From positions 16,754 to 80,753 of IMG/VR virus record IMGVR_UViG_3300017767_000003: a DNA stretch of 64,000 nt, one strand, 5' to 3'. Positions 16,435 to 23,946 of this stretch are shown piece by piece; position 1 is the first letter of the stretch, and the number at the start of each line of letters is the position of its first letter. Under the pieces are notes generated by a model, which was not told the DNA's origin, did not search any database, and worked only from the letters and a program-made list of their open reading frames with translations. Source of the DNA: a virus. The position numbers and the translations under genes were made by a program.

Positions 16435-17099
16435 AAATAACTGGAACTCATTTAGGGATTGCAGTAATTTTATTGTTCTTTGTAGGACAGTGCTTTGCTG
16501 GTGACGAACATAATCATGTGCACATAGACCAAGTTGCTGACGGTGATAATGCAAATGTTAACATTACGCAGATAGGATATGATAACCATATCGATTTTAC
16601 TTTTGCACATGCTAACAACACTTTTACTCTATCCCAATCAGGGAATGGTAACTCAATCTCTTGGGTATCATACTGGGGTTCAGGAAGAACTTGGGGTGGT
16701 GATGTTGACGGTACTGGTAACACAGAAACAGTAACACAGATTGACGGTGCTACATACGGTAGACACATATGGGGTAACAATAACGAAGTTGACGTTTACC
16801 AAAATGGAACTCACGAATTCAATTTAGACATTCACGTTAATGGTGTAGAACACGAAAACTGGCAAGAAGGTTCAGGAAGTCATTACGCACACATATACTA
16901 TTATCAAAATTCACATGATTCAATCACAGATATTGAACAAAAAGGAAGTGGTAGTCATCAAGCAAGAATAACACTACAAGGTTCAGAACATACTAATTTA
17001 AATCTATTACAACAAGGTTCGACTAATCAGTCATACAATATAACAAATACCTGCCATACAGTAGGTGGTTGCAGTATAAACGTTTCTCAGGGCAACTAA
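16431..17099 (+). CDS. Curlin-like repeat protein B
   Basis: 222 aa from ATG 16431. Signal peptide ends around CFAGDE. The mature part has curlin-like repeats: IDQVADGDN, ITQIGYDN, LSQSGNGN, VTQIDGAT, IEQKGSGS, LLQQGSTNQ, with His- and Asn-rich spacers. It differs from protein A in carrying more canonical Q-x-G-x-N units and may be the nucleator or major subunit. One Cys pair near the C-terminus (TCHTVGGC) parallels protein A. Confidence 0.75.
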   Translation: MKITGTHLGIAVILLFFVGQCFAGDEHNHVHIDQVADGDNANVNITQIGYDNHIDFTFAHANNTFTLSQSGNGNSISWVSYWGSGRTWGGDVDGTGNTETVTQIDGATYGRHIWGNNNEVDVYQNGTHEFNLDIHVNGVEHENWQEGSGSHYAHIYYYQNSHDSITDIEQKGSGSHQARITLQGSEHTNLNLLQQGSTNQSYNITNTCHTVGGCSINVSQGN

Positions 17100-17103
17100 A
17101 TAA

Positions 17104-17141
17104 AAAACCCTCTTATAATTACTCAAACATTGAGGTATAAT
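17104..17141 (+). promoter_or_regulatory. AAAACCC/TATAAT promoter
   Basis: AAAACCC 17104-17110, 25 bases, TATAAT 17136-17141, seven bases to ATG 17149. Confidence 0.5.
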
Positions 17142-17148
17142 AGTGTGT

Positions 17149-17637
17149 ATGAAACTAATAAATATCTTAGTATTTTGTGCGCTTCTTTTAGGAGCTACAA
17201 AAGTGGAAGGTTTAGAACTAGAGATGGACACTCATTGTCTTGCTCAAAACATATATTTTGAAGCAGGTAATCAACCTCTTGCAGGACAGATTGCAGTTGC
17301 TAACGTAGTTTTAAATCGTGTAGAACATGATAAATTTCCCGATTCAATTTGTGGAGTAGTTTATCAAACAAAAGAATGGCGAACCTCTTGGACAGGTAAG
17401 ACCATTCCTAAATTAGGAATGTGTCAGTTCTCTTGGTTTTGTGATGGCAAATCAGACAAACCAAAAGACAGTAAAACTTGGGCGGAGAGTTTAAAACTTG
17501 CAGACGAAATACTGGACGGTCAGTATTTTGATTTGACAGAAGGTGCAATGTGGTATCATGCGTATTATATACAACCATATTGGAGTCAGCATTTAAACGA
17601 GACAGTACAAATATCCGCACATATATTCTATAGGTAA
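17149..17637 (+). CDS. SleB-type cell-wall hydrolase
   Basis: 162 aa from ATG 17149; a GTG at 17143 is also in frame. Short signal-like hydrophobic N-terminus. The body NIYFEAGNQPLAGQIAVANVVLNRV ... CQFSWFCDGK ... LADEILDG is the Hydrolase_2 (SleB, lytic transglycosylase-like) domain; the Glu in YFEAG is the likely catalytic acid. It would cleave peptidoglycan in the periplasm, either for lysis or to let the curli-like machinery through. The window also encodes a T4-type lysozyme at 23243. Confidence 0.88.
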   Translation: MKLINILVFCALLLGATKVEGLELEMDTHCLAQNIYFEAGNQPLAGQIAVANVVLNRVEHDKFPDSICGVVYQTKEWRTSWTGKTIPKLGMCQFSWFCDGKSDKPKDSKTWAESLKLADEILDGQYFDLTEGAMWYHAYYIQPYWSQHLNETVQISAHIFYR

Positions 17638-17642
17638 AATCT

Positions 17643-19493
17643 ATGTATAAATGGTGGACGGTTTTAATAACCATCGCTCTTCTAGCAGGTCTTCGTATAT
17701 CAGACCCGTTTCTCATGGAGTCAATCCGACTCAACTATTTTGACTTTTTACAAACTCAAAAGGAACCTATACAGGTTGACGATATTGTATTAGTTGACAT
17801 AGACGAAAAGACATTAGAAAAATACGGACAGTTCCCATTCCCTAGAGGCGTATGGGCAGACATGATAAATCAAACGTCCGAAACAAATCCTTCCGTCCTT
17901 ACTGCTACATTTGCACAACCTGATAGATTCGGGGAAGACGAAGAACTTAGACAAGCATTAGGAAACAGACTTTCCCTTCTTTCTGCCTCACCAACTAATC
18001 AAAAAGATACTGGAAGTGCACCATATATTGGTATTGCAAAGTTAGGTAAAGGTGACCCTGCAAACTGGTTATACAGTTATGAGGGTATCTCTAGTCCCAT
18101 ACAACCCCTACAGGAGGCGGTTTACGGTGTAGGTACTGTAAGTGCTTCACCTTCTATAGACGGAACTGTACGTGCAGTTCCACTCGCTGTCATGGCGAAT
18201 GGACAGATATATCCTTCTCTCGCACTAGAAACATTGAGAGTTATGAATGGTCAACAGTCCTACAATATAAAGATTACGCCTGAGGTTGGTGTAGAATGGG
18301 TTAGGATAGGTAGACTACCACCATTAACAGTACAACCTAATGCAGACTTTAATATTGCATTTTGGAATCAGTTTGAACGTGTCAGTGCAGTGGACAAAAT
18401 CCCTGCAGATAAAATCCTTATATGGGGTCTGACTGCTTCAGGTCTGAGTAATCCAGTTTCAACCCCAATGGGTGCAATGTATCCCCATGAAGTACAAGCG
18501 AATTTAATTCAGACCGTCTTGACAGGATTCCAAATACAACGATTCTACTATCTTGAATTTCTTGAAATTTTTCTTGTTCTGTTTTCGTCTCTAGTAATAC
18601 TGGCAATGGTCTACAGACTTCCCACAGTTCTTTCGGGGATAGGGAGTCTAAGTGTCGTTGGATTGCAGGCGTATACGGGGTATTACGTTTGGATTGAGAA
18701 CTTGATTTTGCTCGATGTCTTTTACTCATCAGTTGCCTCATTGTTAGTTTTTGGTCACGCATCTTTCAACAAATACTTCACTACGTATCAATTGAAAGAA
18801 CAAATAAAGAAACAGTTCCAAAAATATTTATCACCTGACATGGTTGAAGAACTACAGAAAAATCCTGAACTATTGAAATTAGGTGGAGATAGAAAGGAAC
18901 TTTCCTTCCTTTTTGCCGACATTGTTGGCTTCACTCCCATAAGCGAAAAGTATATGAAAGAAGATGACCCCGAAGGATTGGTTGAACTTATCAACAAATT
19001 CCTAGACGCAATGTCAAAAGTCGTTCTTGCACATGGCGGAACCATCGACAAATATATGGGCGATTGTTTGATGGCATTTTGGAATGCCCCTTTGGATTGT
19101 CCAAACCACGCTGAAATGGCGGTTAGAAGTGCTATGGAAATTGAACTGCTTACTGAACAAATGAACAAGGAACTCAAAGAACAGGGATATGATTTACCAC
19201 CCGTTGTAATTGGCACAGGAATAAATACTGGCCCATGCATCGTAGGAAACATGGGAAGTGAGGCAAGATTCGATTATTCAGTTGTCGGTGATGCAGTTAA
19301 TCTAGGTGCACGTCTTGAAGTTCAAACAAGAACATTTGATACACCTATTATCCTTTCACAATACACACTTGACCAATTGCCTGACGATATCAAAGTAAAA
19401 GAACTTGATAAAATAACTGTAAAAGGTAAAGAAGAACCTGTTACAATTTACGCACCATACTTTAAACGCACAATTAGAAAACTAAAGAAATGA
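17643..19493 (+). CDS. CHASE2-domain class III adenylate cyclase
   Basis: 616 aa. One N-terminal membrane segment, extracytoplasmic CHASE2 sensor (about 25-295), three transmembrane helices (about 301-372), then a class III cyclase catalytic domain. Metal-binding aspartates are in FADIVGF (D426) and YMGD (D474 region); ATP-selecting Lys (K470 in TIDKYMGD) and Asp (D544 in FDYSVVGD) are present, as are N553 and R557. All catalytic positions look intact, so it should make cAMP as a homodimer in response to a periplasmic signal. Very unusual for a phage; it lies directly after the curli-like and wall-hydrolase genes. Confidence 0.92.
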   Translation: MYKWWTVLITIALLAGLRISDPFLMESIRLNYFDFLQTQKEPIQVDDIVLVDIDEKTLEKYGQFPFPRGVWADMINQTSETNPSVLTATFAQPDRFGEDEELRQALGNRLSLLSASPTNQKDTGSAPYIGIAKLGKGDPANWLYSYEGISSPIQPLQEAVYGVGTVSASPSIDGTVRAVPLAVMANGQIYPSLALETLRVMNGQQSYNIKITPEVGVEWVRIGRLPPLTVQPNADFNIAFWNQFERVSAVDKIPADKILIWGLTASGLSNPVSTPMGAMYPHEVQANLIQTVLTGFQIQRFYYLEFLEIFLVLFSSLVILAMVYRLPTVLSGIGSLSVVGLQAYTGYYVWIENLILLDVFYSSVASLLVFGHASFNKYFTTYQLKEQIKKQFQKYLSPDMVEELQKNPELLKLGGDRKELSFLFADIVGFTPISEKYMKEDDPEGLVELINKFLDAMSKVVLAHGGTIDKYMGDCLMAFWNAPLDCPNHAEMAVRSAMEIELLTEQMNKELKEQGYDLPPVVIGTGINTGPCIVGNMGSEARFDYSVVGDAVNLGARLEVQTRTFDTPIILSQYTLDQLPDDIKVKELDKITVKGKEEPVTIYAPYFKRTIRKLKK

Positions 19494-19708
19494 CATTCAA
19501 AGAAGTCCAAGACAAATTATATCAAAAAGAAATGACAGTAGAATATCAATCATTAACTTCAAACAAAATACACACCCTTGCCTGCACTGTAGAAAAAAAG
19601 TTTCAGACTATGGGAGATAAGATTGTAGTTATGGGCATACACGAACCTACATATCATGATATTGAAATAAATACAATTATTTCAATAAAACCCCTTGAAA
19701 AATTATAA
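19490..19708 (+). CDS. Small beta-rich protein, possibly DUF2693-like
   Basis: 72 aa, overlapping the cyclase stop by four bases. Pattern EVQDKLYQKEMTVEYQSL...HTLACTVEK...DKIVVMGIHE resembles small SH3-like phage proteins (DUF2693), but similarity is weak. Co-translated with the cyclase. Its 3' end contains the upstream element of the next promoter. Confidence 0.55.
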   Translation: MTFKEVQDKLYQKEMTVEYQSLTSNKIHTLACTVEKKFQTMGDKIVVMGIHEPTYHDIEINTIISIKPLEKL

Positions 19709-19733
19709 TTCAGCATTATATAATGTATAAATA
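19687..19733 (+). promoter_or_regulatory. Tandem early/middle-type and late-type promoters before hsp20
   Basis: AAAACCC 19687-19693, TTGAAA 19695-19700, 18-bp spacer, TATAAT 19719-19724, then TATAAATA 19726-19733. The 60-base leader before the hsp20 ATG is one of the few real leaders and ends with AAGGAG. Confidence 0.5.
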
Positions 19734-19792
19734 CTTTTGCAATGCCCATTAGGGGTTGCATAATATAAACTTGCTTAATAAAGGAGAAAACT

Positions 19793-20212
19793 ATGACTAT
19801 CTATGACGATGTCTTCGGGAAATCATTCCCATTCGCAATCGGGTTCGACAGAACTCTTCAACTATTAAATCGTGCAGAAAACATGCATGATTCAACAAAC
19901 TACCCGCCATACAACATTATAAAAAATGACGATGAGGACTTTTCAGTTCAACTTGCAGTTGCTGGTTTTGACAAGACGGAAATCTCTGTTACTAAAGAGA
20001 AGAACCAACTTATCATTGAGGGTAAAAAGGAAGCAGACGAGGAAATAGAGTATGTCCATAAAGGACTTGCTACTCGTTCATTCAAAAGAAGTTTCACTTT
20101 AGCAGACGATATTGTAATTGATTCTGCTTGGTGTGATAACGGTATTTTGAGTGTTCAGTTGATTAGGGAAATACCCGAAGAAGACAAACCTCAAGAAATC
20201 AAAATTTCTTAA
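19793..20212 (+). CDS. Small heat-shock protein Hsp20
   Basis: 139 aa. The alpha-crystallin domain spans about residues 40-130, with VQLAVAGFDKTEISVTKEKNQLIIEGKK and GILSVQLIRE as core strands; the C-terminal IKIS is an I-x-I anchoring motif. An IbpA-like N-terminus (FDRTLQLLNR) is present. Holds unfolding proteins for refolding. Hsp20 is a hallmark gene of marine T4-like phages. It has both TATAAT and late-type promoter sequences upstream. Confidence 0.95.
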   Translation: MTIYDDVFGKSFPFAIGFDRTLQLLNRAENMHDSTNYPPYNIIKNDDEDFSVQLAVAGFDKTEISVTKEKNQLIIEGKKEADEEIEYVHKGLATRSFKRSFTLADDIVIDSAWCDNGILSVQLIREIPEEDKPQEIKIS

Positions 20213-20249
20213 AAACCCACTATACAGACATACGCTTGTTTAGTATAAT
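20212..20249 (+). promoter_or_regulatory. AAAACCC/TATAAT promoter, leaderless
   Basis: AAAACCC 20212-20218, 25 bases, TATAAT 20244-20249, six bases to ATG 20256. It would transcribe the DUF4338-like gene, tRNA-Gly and the radical SAM/SDR genes. Confidence 0.6.
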
Positions 20250-20255
20250 AGGTGT

Positions 20256-21392
20256 ATGTCTGTAATTCTATCTAAAGAAGATTCTCTTTACGCCTCGCAA
20301 ATCTATATAGATTTCTATAATGGGTTTGACCGTATTGACGATTATCTACGTAAAATCAAATTAGAACGTGTTGCTAATCTACCAACGTCATTGCCTGGCA
20401 TGGGGCCAGAAGATGATATGTTTAGTGACTTCACAATGCACCCTCATGACATGGAATTTGAATGTAGAGTCTTATCAAATGACCTATATGATAACTACCT
20501 AGAAATCACCACGTCTCATGCTTTAGAGAAGTCAATTCCTGGCAAGACATTGAAGTGGGTTGTGTATGAAAAAAACACAAACAAGATTATGGGTTTTATT
20601 AGATTCGGTTCACCAACAATTAATTCTAAACCTAGAAATGTTATGTTAGGTAAACCTTTAGATACTATGTGTAAAGATACAATGAAGAGGTTCAATGATT
20701 CGGTTATTATGGGATTCACCATTGTCCCTACTCAACCATTTGGATATAATTATCTTGGTGGTAAGTTACTTGCAGCTATATGTTGTTCACACCATGCTAG
20801 AAGAACATTAAACAAAAAATACAATACAAAATTTTGTGGTTTTGAAACAACTTCTTTATACGGTTCGTCAAAGACTTCTTCACAGTATGACGGTATGAAA
20901 CCTTTCTTAAGATTTAAAGGATTGACCGTATCAGATTTTGTGCCTTCTATTAATGACCAAAACTATAGAGACTTGAAGTATTGGTTTGAAACTAAAAATG
21001 ACGGTAAACCATTAGTTCATGATGACGCTTCGTCAAGAAAAATGAAGACTATTCAGAAACAAATTTCTACGATAAAGAACTCACTAAATATACACGACAA
21101 AGAAAAGTTAAAAGAATTCAATCAAGCATTTGAAAATGCAAAAGGTCTAACGGAACAGAAGAGACAATACTTTTCAAATTATGGTTATGAGAATGTAGTG
21201 GATTATTTAAATCTAGAAACAGACGAATTAAAGAAAGCACCCAACTATGATAGATACGAGTTAGAAGGTGTAGTTGACTGGTGGAAAAAACTTGCTGGTA
21301 AAAGATATGACAAACTTAAATCCGAAAACAGACTCAGAACTGAACTAGAAACATGGAATGTTAATGCAGAAAACATTGACATTATCCGATAA
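20256..21392 (+). CDS. DUF4338 (DruA)-like protein
   Basis: 378 aa. The block FIRFGSP ... IMGFTIVPTQPFGYNYLGGKLLAAICCS ... GFETTSLYG..KTSSQYDGM follows the order of conserved blocks in DUF4338, the family that includes DruA of the Druantia defence system; similar proteins occur in marine T4-like phages. The layout recalls acyltransferase (GNAT-like) folds, but I cannot confirm this. The C-terminal 130 residues are a charged helical extension. It is followed six bases later by an abnormal tRNA-Gly. Function unknown: a defence-related, DNA-modifying or aminoacyl/acyl-transfer role are all possible. Confidence 0.55.
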   Translation: MSVILSKEDSLYASQIYIDFYNGFDRIDDYLRKIKLERVANLPTSLPGMGPEDDMFSDFTMHPHDMEFECRVLSNDLYDNYLEITTSHALEKSIPGKTLKWVVYEKNTNKIMGFIRFGSPTINSKPRNVMLGKPLDTMCKDTMKRFNDSVIMGFTIVPTQPFGYNYLGGKLLAAICCSHHARRTLNKKYNTKFCGFETTSLYGSSKTSSQYDGMKPFLRFKGLTVSDFVPSINDQNYRDLKYWFETKNDGKPLVHDDASSRKMKTIQKQISTIKNSLNIHDKEKLKEFNQAFENAKGLTEQKRQYFSNYGYENVVDYLNLETDELKKAPNYDRYELEGVVDWWKKLAGKRYDKLKSENRLRTELETWNVNAENIDIIR

Positions 21393-21397
21393 GTTAA

Positions 21398-21471
21398 GCG
21401 GAGATAGTGTAATAGCAACACGCTGTGGTTCCACCACAGAGACGATAGTGCAATCCTATCTCTCCGCTCCA
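21398..21471 (+). tRNA. tRNA-Gly(UCC), atypical D and T loops
   Basis: Full cloverleaf: acceptor GCGGAGA/TCTCCGC, D stem GTGT/ACAC with loop AATAGCA, anticodon stem CTGTG/CACAG with loop GTTCCAC (anticodon TCC), T stem GATAG/CTATC with loop TGCAATC, then T and an encoded CCA. The D loop lacks the GG pair and the T loop has G at position 55 (GTGC instead of GTTC). Both changes break the usual D-loop/T-loop contact, while all stems are perfect. Confidence 0.9.
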
Positions 21472-21479
21472 GTTTCAAT

Positions 21480-22403
21480 ATGAGTAGAAACATACCAACA
21501 CAGGCAGTTGACCAATATGATTTCCTAGAACACAGAAGGAAACAAGAAGAAAAACATTGGAATAAAAAAAGTAATGAACTCAAACCTCTTGACTCGATTC
21601 TTACAGTTGAAATTAATACTACTGAGTTGTGCAACAGGACATGTGTCTTTTGTCCAAGACATGACCCAACAGTATTTCCCAACAGGAATCTCCATCTTAC
21701 GATTAAAGGTGCTAGAACCATTGCAGAAGAATTAGGAGAAAATCAGTATTCAGGTAAAATATCATTCAGTGGGTTCGGAGAAAATTTATTGAATCCAAAC
21801 TTTGTAGAGATAGTTAAAGAGTTTAGATTTAATTTACCAATGGCAACAATTGAATGTAATACAAATGGAGACAAACTTACAGAAAAGTATGTTGAAAGAT
21901 TGTATAAAGCAGGACTAGATTTACTGTACATAAATTTGTATGACGGTATAGAACAAATGACACACTTTGAAAAAATGCTAAAGAATGTCAGAGAAGATAT
22001 GTATAAATTTAGAATGCATTGGGGAGACTTTGAGAAACATGGATTGATTCTCAATAACCGTAGTGGGGTAATTGACTGGGTTGGGATAGAAGAAACAGAC
22101 ATTACTTCTTTGAAAGGCAAACCTTGTCATTACCCCTTCTACAAAATGTTTGTTGATTGGAACGGTGATGTTCTATTTTGTTCAAACGATTGGGGGAGAG
22201 AACATGTTGTAGGTAACTTGCTACAGTCAACATTACATGACGTTTGGTTCAGTAAACCTATGACAAAGATTCGTAAAAGATTAATGAAAGGTGATCGAAG
22301 TCAATCACCTTGTAATAAATGCAGTGTAGACGGTTCACTGTTCGGCAAACCGTCTTTTGATTTGGTAAAAGAATATTATGAAAGTAGCAATAACAGGAAG
22401 TAG
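21480..22403 (+). CDS. Radical SAM protein with SPASM-like C-terminus
   Basis: 307 aa. The radical SAM 4Fe-4S motif is CNRTCVFC (CxxxCxxC, about residues 51-58). SAM-binding strands follow (SFSGFGENLLNP, IECNTNGD). The C-terminal part has Cys-rich SPASM-like sequence (PCHYPFYKMFVDWNGDVLFCSNDWG ... SPCNKCSVDG), typical of enzymes acting on peptides, proteins or large substrates with auxiliary clusters. It lies nine bases after the tRNA-Gly and overlaps the SDR gene, implying a shared pathway. Substrate unknown. Confidence 0.9.
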   Translation: MSRNIPTQAVDQYDFLEHRRKQEEKHWNKKSNELKPLDSILTVEINTTELCNRTCVFCPRHDPTVFPNRNLHLTIKGARTIAEELGENQYSGKISFSGFGENLLNPNFVEIVKEFRFNLPMATIECNTNGDKLTEKYVERLYKAGLDLLYINLYDGIEQMTHFEKMLKNVREDMYKFRMHWGDFEKHGLILNNRSGVIDWVGIEETDITSLKGKPCHYPFYKMFVDWNGDVLFCSNDWGREHVVGNLLQSTLHDVWFSKPMTKIRKRLMKGDRSQSPCNKCSVDGSLFGKPSFDLVKEYYESSNNRK

Positions 22404-22944
22404 TGGTCTAGCAAAGACAATTAAAGACACACTAGAAGCAACACCATTTAAAGGTGATACTATAGAAGTACATACACCACGTATGGAAGATATCACAATG
22501 AATGGTATGAACTGGTGGGGTTGGGCTAATGTTGACGTTTTGATTAATTTTGCACATGACGAATTTGAACAAACAAAGATACTTCAATACGCACATGATT
22601 CTTGGGTAGATAAAGGAAACAAATATATTATTAATTTTTCTTCAAGAGCTGCTCAACCAAACATATCAAAAGGTTATCTCTATTCAGCTGCTAAAGCGTC
22701 TCTCAATCATTTAGCAAATAACCTACAATACAACTCAGATAAAAAATACAAAATGACAACTTTAAATCTAGGTCTTCTTAATTCACCTATGCCTAGTATC
22801 TCACGTCAAGAAGTTGCTGGACTGGTTTATAAGTTGATTACAAGTTATCCTGAAATAGAAATAGCAGACATGACAATTCAAGCACACCATAATTATAAAG
22901 GTGTACAGGAAATGAAGTCATTTCAAAAAGGAGAATTGCATTGA
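22378..22944 (+). CDS. Short-chain dehydrogenase/reductase
   Basis: 188 aa, a compact SDR. The nucleotide-binding glycine motif is TGSSGLAKTI (residues 6-15), and the catalytic residues are the Ser in NFSSRAAQ and the YSAAKAS motif (Tyr and Lys). It overlaps the radical SAM gene by 26 bases. The pair could carry out sequential modification of a sugar, nucleotide or amino-acid-derived substrate. Confidence 0.85.
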   Translation: MKVAITGSSGLAKTIKDTLEATPFKGDTIEVHTPRMEDITMNGMNWWGWANVDVLINFAHDEFEQTKILQYAHDSWVDKGNKYIINFSSRAAQPNISKGYLYSAAKASLNHLANNLQYNSDKKYKMTTLNLGLLNSPMPSISRQEVAGLVYKLITSYPEIEIADMTIQAHHNYKGVQEMKSFQKGELH

Positions 22945-23246
22945 GTAACAGACCACATTTAATTGGTGAAATGTATAGAGTAGTAGAGAATCCTAATCAA
23001 AGGGACGAAGAACACTATGCTATAGAAATTATAAAGGGTGAATTCAAAGACACCGTTTATCAATATGGAAAGGTGGAATTCGTAGAAGGAAAACCTGAAC
23101 TAAATTTTCAGAGAACTATTAGAAGAGTTCCCGAAGGTATGGACTTGTCAGATTTAGAAAAAGACAATGACCTAAATAACCTCATGGGAGATATTCTAGT
23201 AGAACTCCTAGAAGAACAAGTCGCAAGAAGCGAGGAGAAAAAATGA
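22941..23246 (+). CDS. Unknown protein, 101 aa, TTG start
   Basis: Starts at TTG 22941, eight bases after AAGGAG and overlapping the SDR stop. The N-terminal half is beta-like (IGEMYRVVENPNQRDEEHYAIEIIKGEFKDTVYQYGKVEF), the C-terminal half an acidic helix. Similar small proteins accompany replication or lysis genes in marine T4-like phages; no function is known. Confidence 0.7.
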   Translation: MSNRPHLIGEMYRVVENPNQRDEEHYAIEIIKGEFKDTVYQYGKVEFVEGKPELNFQRTIRRVPEGMDLSDLEKDNDLNNLMGDILVELLEEQVARSEEKK

Positions 23247-23689
23247 ACGTAGAAAGATGTAAAGAAGCGATTAAGAGGCACGAAGGTGAAGTGCTAGAAA
23301 TTTATATTGACTCATTGGGATTTAAAACTCTCGGTGTTGGACATTTATGTCAACCCGAAGACCCTGAGTACGATTGGGAAGTTGGTACTGCAGTTTCGCA
23401 AGAAGTTGTAGACGCATACTATGACTCAGACTTTGATAAACATATGGACGAAACAGTTCATGTTATCGGAGAAGACGTTTGGTACGATTTGCCAGGCGAC
23501 ATTAGAGAAGTCTTGGTTAACATGTGTTTCAACTTAGGTGGAACTAGACTGGGTAAATTCAAGAATATGTTGAATGCAGTTGAAGACCATGATTGGGAAA
23601 GAATGGCTGTTGAAATGGAAGATAGTCGTTGGTTTAAACAAGTAGGACGCAGGAGTGTAGAACTACAAGAAACAGTTAGGAATGTATGA
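23243..23689 (+). CDS. T4-type lysozyme (GH24 endolysin)
   Basis: 148 aa. The catalytic region RHEGEVLEIYIDSLGFKTLGVGHL matches T4 lysozyme (Glu11, Asp20, Thr26 equivalents: E in RHEG, D in YID, T in FKTLG). NMCFNLGG and the W-rich C-terminus fit GH24. It hydrolyses the peptidoglycan glycan backbone during lysis and needs a holin because no signal peptide is present. No lysis gene is adjacent; the likely spanin pair is at 54867-55749. Confidence 0.92.
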   Translation: MNVERCKEAIKRHEGEVLEIYIDSLGFKTLGVGHLCQPEDPEYDWEVGTAVSQEVVDAYYDSDFDKHMDETVHVIGEDVWYDLPGDIREVLVNMCFNLGGTRLGKFKNMLNAVEDHDWERMAVEMEDSRWFKQVGRRSVELQETVRNV

Positions 23690-23922
23690 TTGATTTTCAC
23701 GACAAAGTATTAAATGCGATTGTGCAACAAGCAGACGCAATGATTTCAAAACACAAAATTAATGTTGAGGTATTAACAAAGAATGCAAGTGGTGTTGCAG
23801 AACACCCTGACTTAATGAAGACAGTGGAAGATGAGTTATCTCAAATAGCACACTGGAAGGATATTAAGGACGTTGCAATCAATAACTTTGATTTTCATTC
23901 TAAAAAGAATCTTGTAGAATAG
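23686..23922 (+). CDS. Small unknown protein, 78 aa
   Basis: Overlaps the lysozyme stop by four bases. Predicted mostly helical (VLNAIVQQADAMISKHKINVEVL) with an acidic centre. No family assigned. The DNA polymerase promoter lies in and after its 3' end. Confidence 0.6.
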   Translation: MIDFHDKVLNAIVQQADAMISKHKINVEVLTKNASGVAEHPDLMKTVEDELSQIAHWKDIKDVAINNFDFHSKKNLVE

Positions 23923-23940
23923 AACAAACTGTAGTATAAT
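23912..23940 (+). promoter_or_regulatory. Sigma70-like promoter of DNA polymerase, leaderless
   Basis: TTGTAG 23912-23917, 17-bp spacer, TATAAT 23935-23940, six bases to ATG 23947. It lacks the AAAACCC element. Confidence 0.5.
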
Positions 23941-23946
23941 TACAGT

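Noticed and set aside
20256-21392. Calling a full Druantia defence system.
   Set aside because: Only one DruA-like candidate is seen, and no DruB-E genes; similarity is partial.
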